Origin: Megachile rotundata
Lineage: Eukaryota > Arthropoda > Insecta > Hymenoptera > Megachilidae
DNA: 64,000 nucleotides
Reading direction: 5' to 3'
NCBI RefSeq assembly: GCF_050947335.1
Contig: NW_027473364.1
Span: forward strand, 248,001-312,000
Of the stretch, positions 63,634 through 64,000 are shown piece after piece. Numbering within the stretch: the stretch's first letter is position 1; every line of letters starts with the position of its first letter. The notes below the pieces were generated by a model that ran no database searches, was not told the origin of the DNA, and saw only the letters and a list, made by a program, of their open reading frames with translations. The translations under genes and the position numbers were made by a program.

Positions 63634-64000
63634 CGATCACACAATCACGGTCACTCAATCACGGTCACTCAATCACGGTCACACAATCACGGTCACAAAA
63701 TCGCGGTCACACAATCACGGTCACACAATCACACAATCACACAATCACAAAATCACACAATCACACAATCACACAGTCACACAATCACTCAATCACACAA
63801 TAACACACTCACACAATCACACAGTCACAATCACACAGTCGCAACCACACAATCACGGTCACACAATAACGGTAACACAATCACACATTCACACAATCAC
63901 ACAATCACACAATCACAAAATCACGATTACACAATCACGGTCACACAATCACGATCGCACAATCACGATCACACAACCATGATCACACAATTACGGTCAC
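63634..64000. repeat. Core B-C-D, cut by window end
   Basis: B, full C, then D with CGATTAC and CGATCGCAC variants and an ACCATG anchor at 63979. This returns to the middle-domain lineage. The rest of D lies beyond the window. Confidence 0.86.

Larger units (their letters stand above)
1..64000. repeat. Satellite array, 8-bp CACACAAT monomer with 14-bp HOR cores
   Basis: Every line of the window consists of CACACAAT units or close variants. Two monomer forms are visible: the 8-mer, and a 14-mer made of one 8-mer plus a 6-mer (CACAAT, CACGAT, CACGGT or CACAGT). G on the + strand sits mostly in the 6-mer halves of 14-mer blocks, so G-rich patches mark the higher-order units. No flanking unique DNA is present at either end. 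Period, variants and nested duplications are seen directly; the assignment to eukaryotic heterochromatin is inference from array size and hierarchy. No transposon, tRNA, rRNA or promoter sequence is recognisable. Confidence 0.97.

Noticed and set aside
1703..63803. Dozens of + strand ORFs of 60 to 1303 codons (SHNHTITQ repeats)
   Set aside because: Frames overlap on the same strand and encode the same peptide, there is no start context, splice signal or unique domain, and the open frames follow from the 8- and 14-bp periods.
1..64000. HNH-nuclease-like or His-rich metal-binding protein, suggested by the recurring His-Asn-His
   Set aside because: The triplet is a by-product of CACAATCAC in every frame. 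No fold, spacing or other catalytic residue of an HNH domain is present.
1..64000. CRISPR array
   Set aside because: The repeated units are 8 or 14 bp with no unique spacers, no leader and no cas genes.
1..64000. Telomeric repeat
   Set aside because: ATTGTGTG is G/T-rich on one strand but does not match the telomere repeats I know (TTAGGG, TTTAGGG, TTAGG, TTGGGG). It lacks G runs, and the HOR structure is atypical of telomeres. A subtelomeric location remains possible.
1..64000. SOX-like ACAAT cores and PBX-like TGATTGA (from CTCAATCA) sites
   Set aside because: Short motifs are inevitable at this period. Binding cannot be inferred without data.
1..64000. Z-DNA-forming CA/TG tract
   Set aside because: Alternating purine-pyrimidine runs are only about 6-7 bp, broken by AATC in every unit.
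1..64000. CENP-B box within the satellite
   Set aside because: No TTCG...CGGG-type motif is visible; the composition excludes it.
1..64000. Novel biological system such as a defence island or biosynthetic cluster
   Set aside because: There is no coding or unique sequence to support one. The only novelty here is satellite structure.

Overview
The whole 64 kb window is one uninterrupted satellite array. I find no gene, RNA gene, CRISPR array, insertion sequence or unique sequence. The basal monomer is the 8-bp unit CACACAAT (other strand ATTGTGTG). The + strand is A/C-rich with very little G, and the pure unit is 37.5% G+C. The array runs off both ends of the window. An array this long with layered higher-order repeats (HORs) suggests eukaryotic heterochromatin (pericentromeric, subtelomeric or another satellite block). 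I cannot name the species or the chromosomal position.

Two monomer classes alternate. 'E' tracts are runs of the 8-mer with scattered diagnostic variants (CTATCAC, CAATTAC, TCTCAC, GTCATAC followed by ACCATC, CGCAATC, AGTACAC). 'Core' blocks are built from 14-mers, an 8-mer plus a 6-mer (CACACAAT + CACNNT). Core blocks come in four kinds. S is pure CACACAATCACAAT. B is rich in CGGTCACTC and CGCGGTC. C carries AATAACACACTC, CAGTCGCAACC and TAACGGTAAC. D is rich in CGATC and CGGTC and contains the anchor CATGATCACACAATTACGG. I located 63 D anchors (position of the A of ATG), 252 to 3371 bp apart. By what follows the anchor I sort D into four types. Type I has CGATCGCACAACC. Type II has CGCAATCACACAATCCCAC. 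Type III passes straight into E. Type IV has CAATCGCAC and an upstream GGTCAGAC.

Layout. Left domain (1 to about 15.45 kb): three related copies of a roughly 4.5-5.1 kb stretch, a 5.1-5.5 kb head-to-tail duplication, and a 1157-bp duplication. Middle domain (about 15.45-39.9 kb): a roughly 2.5 kb super-HOR with D-type order I-III-IV-II, itself packed into a 9.7-10.1 kb tandem duplication (18343-28004 and 28005 to about 38.1 kb). Right domain (about 39.9-64 kb): a 2.6 kb tandem duplication, then a less regular mosaic with compact 252-300 bp type III cassettes, displaced copies 6.0-6.3 kb and 8.3 kb apart, and a final stretch resembling the 39.3-40.3 kb region.

The very long open frames on the + strand are an arithmetic consequence of the repeat and are not annotated as genes. 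The useful content of the window is the history of amplification, deletion and fusion recorded by the variants. All positions were read by eye, and block edges are good to about one monomer.
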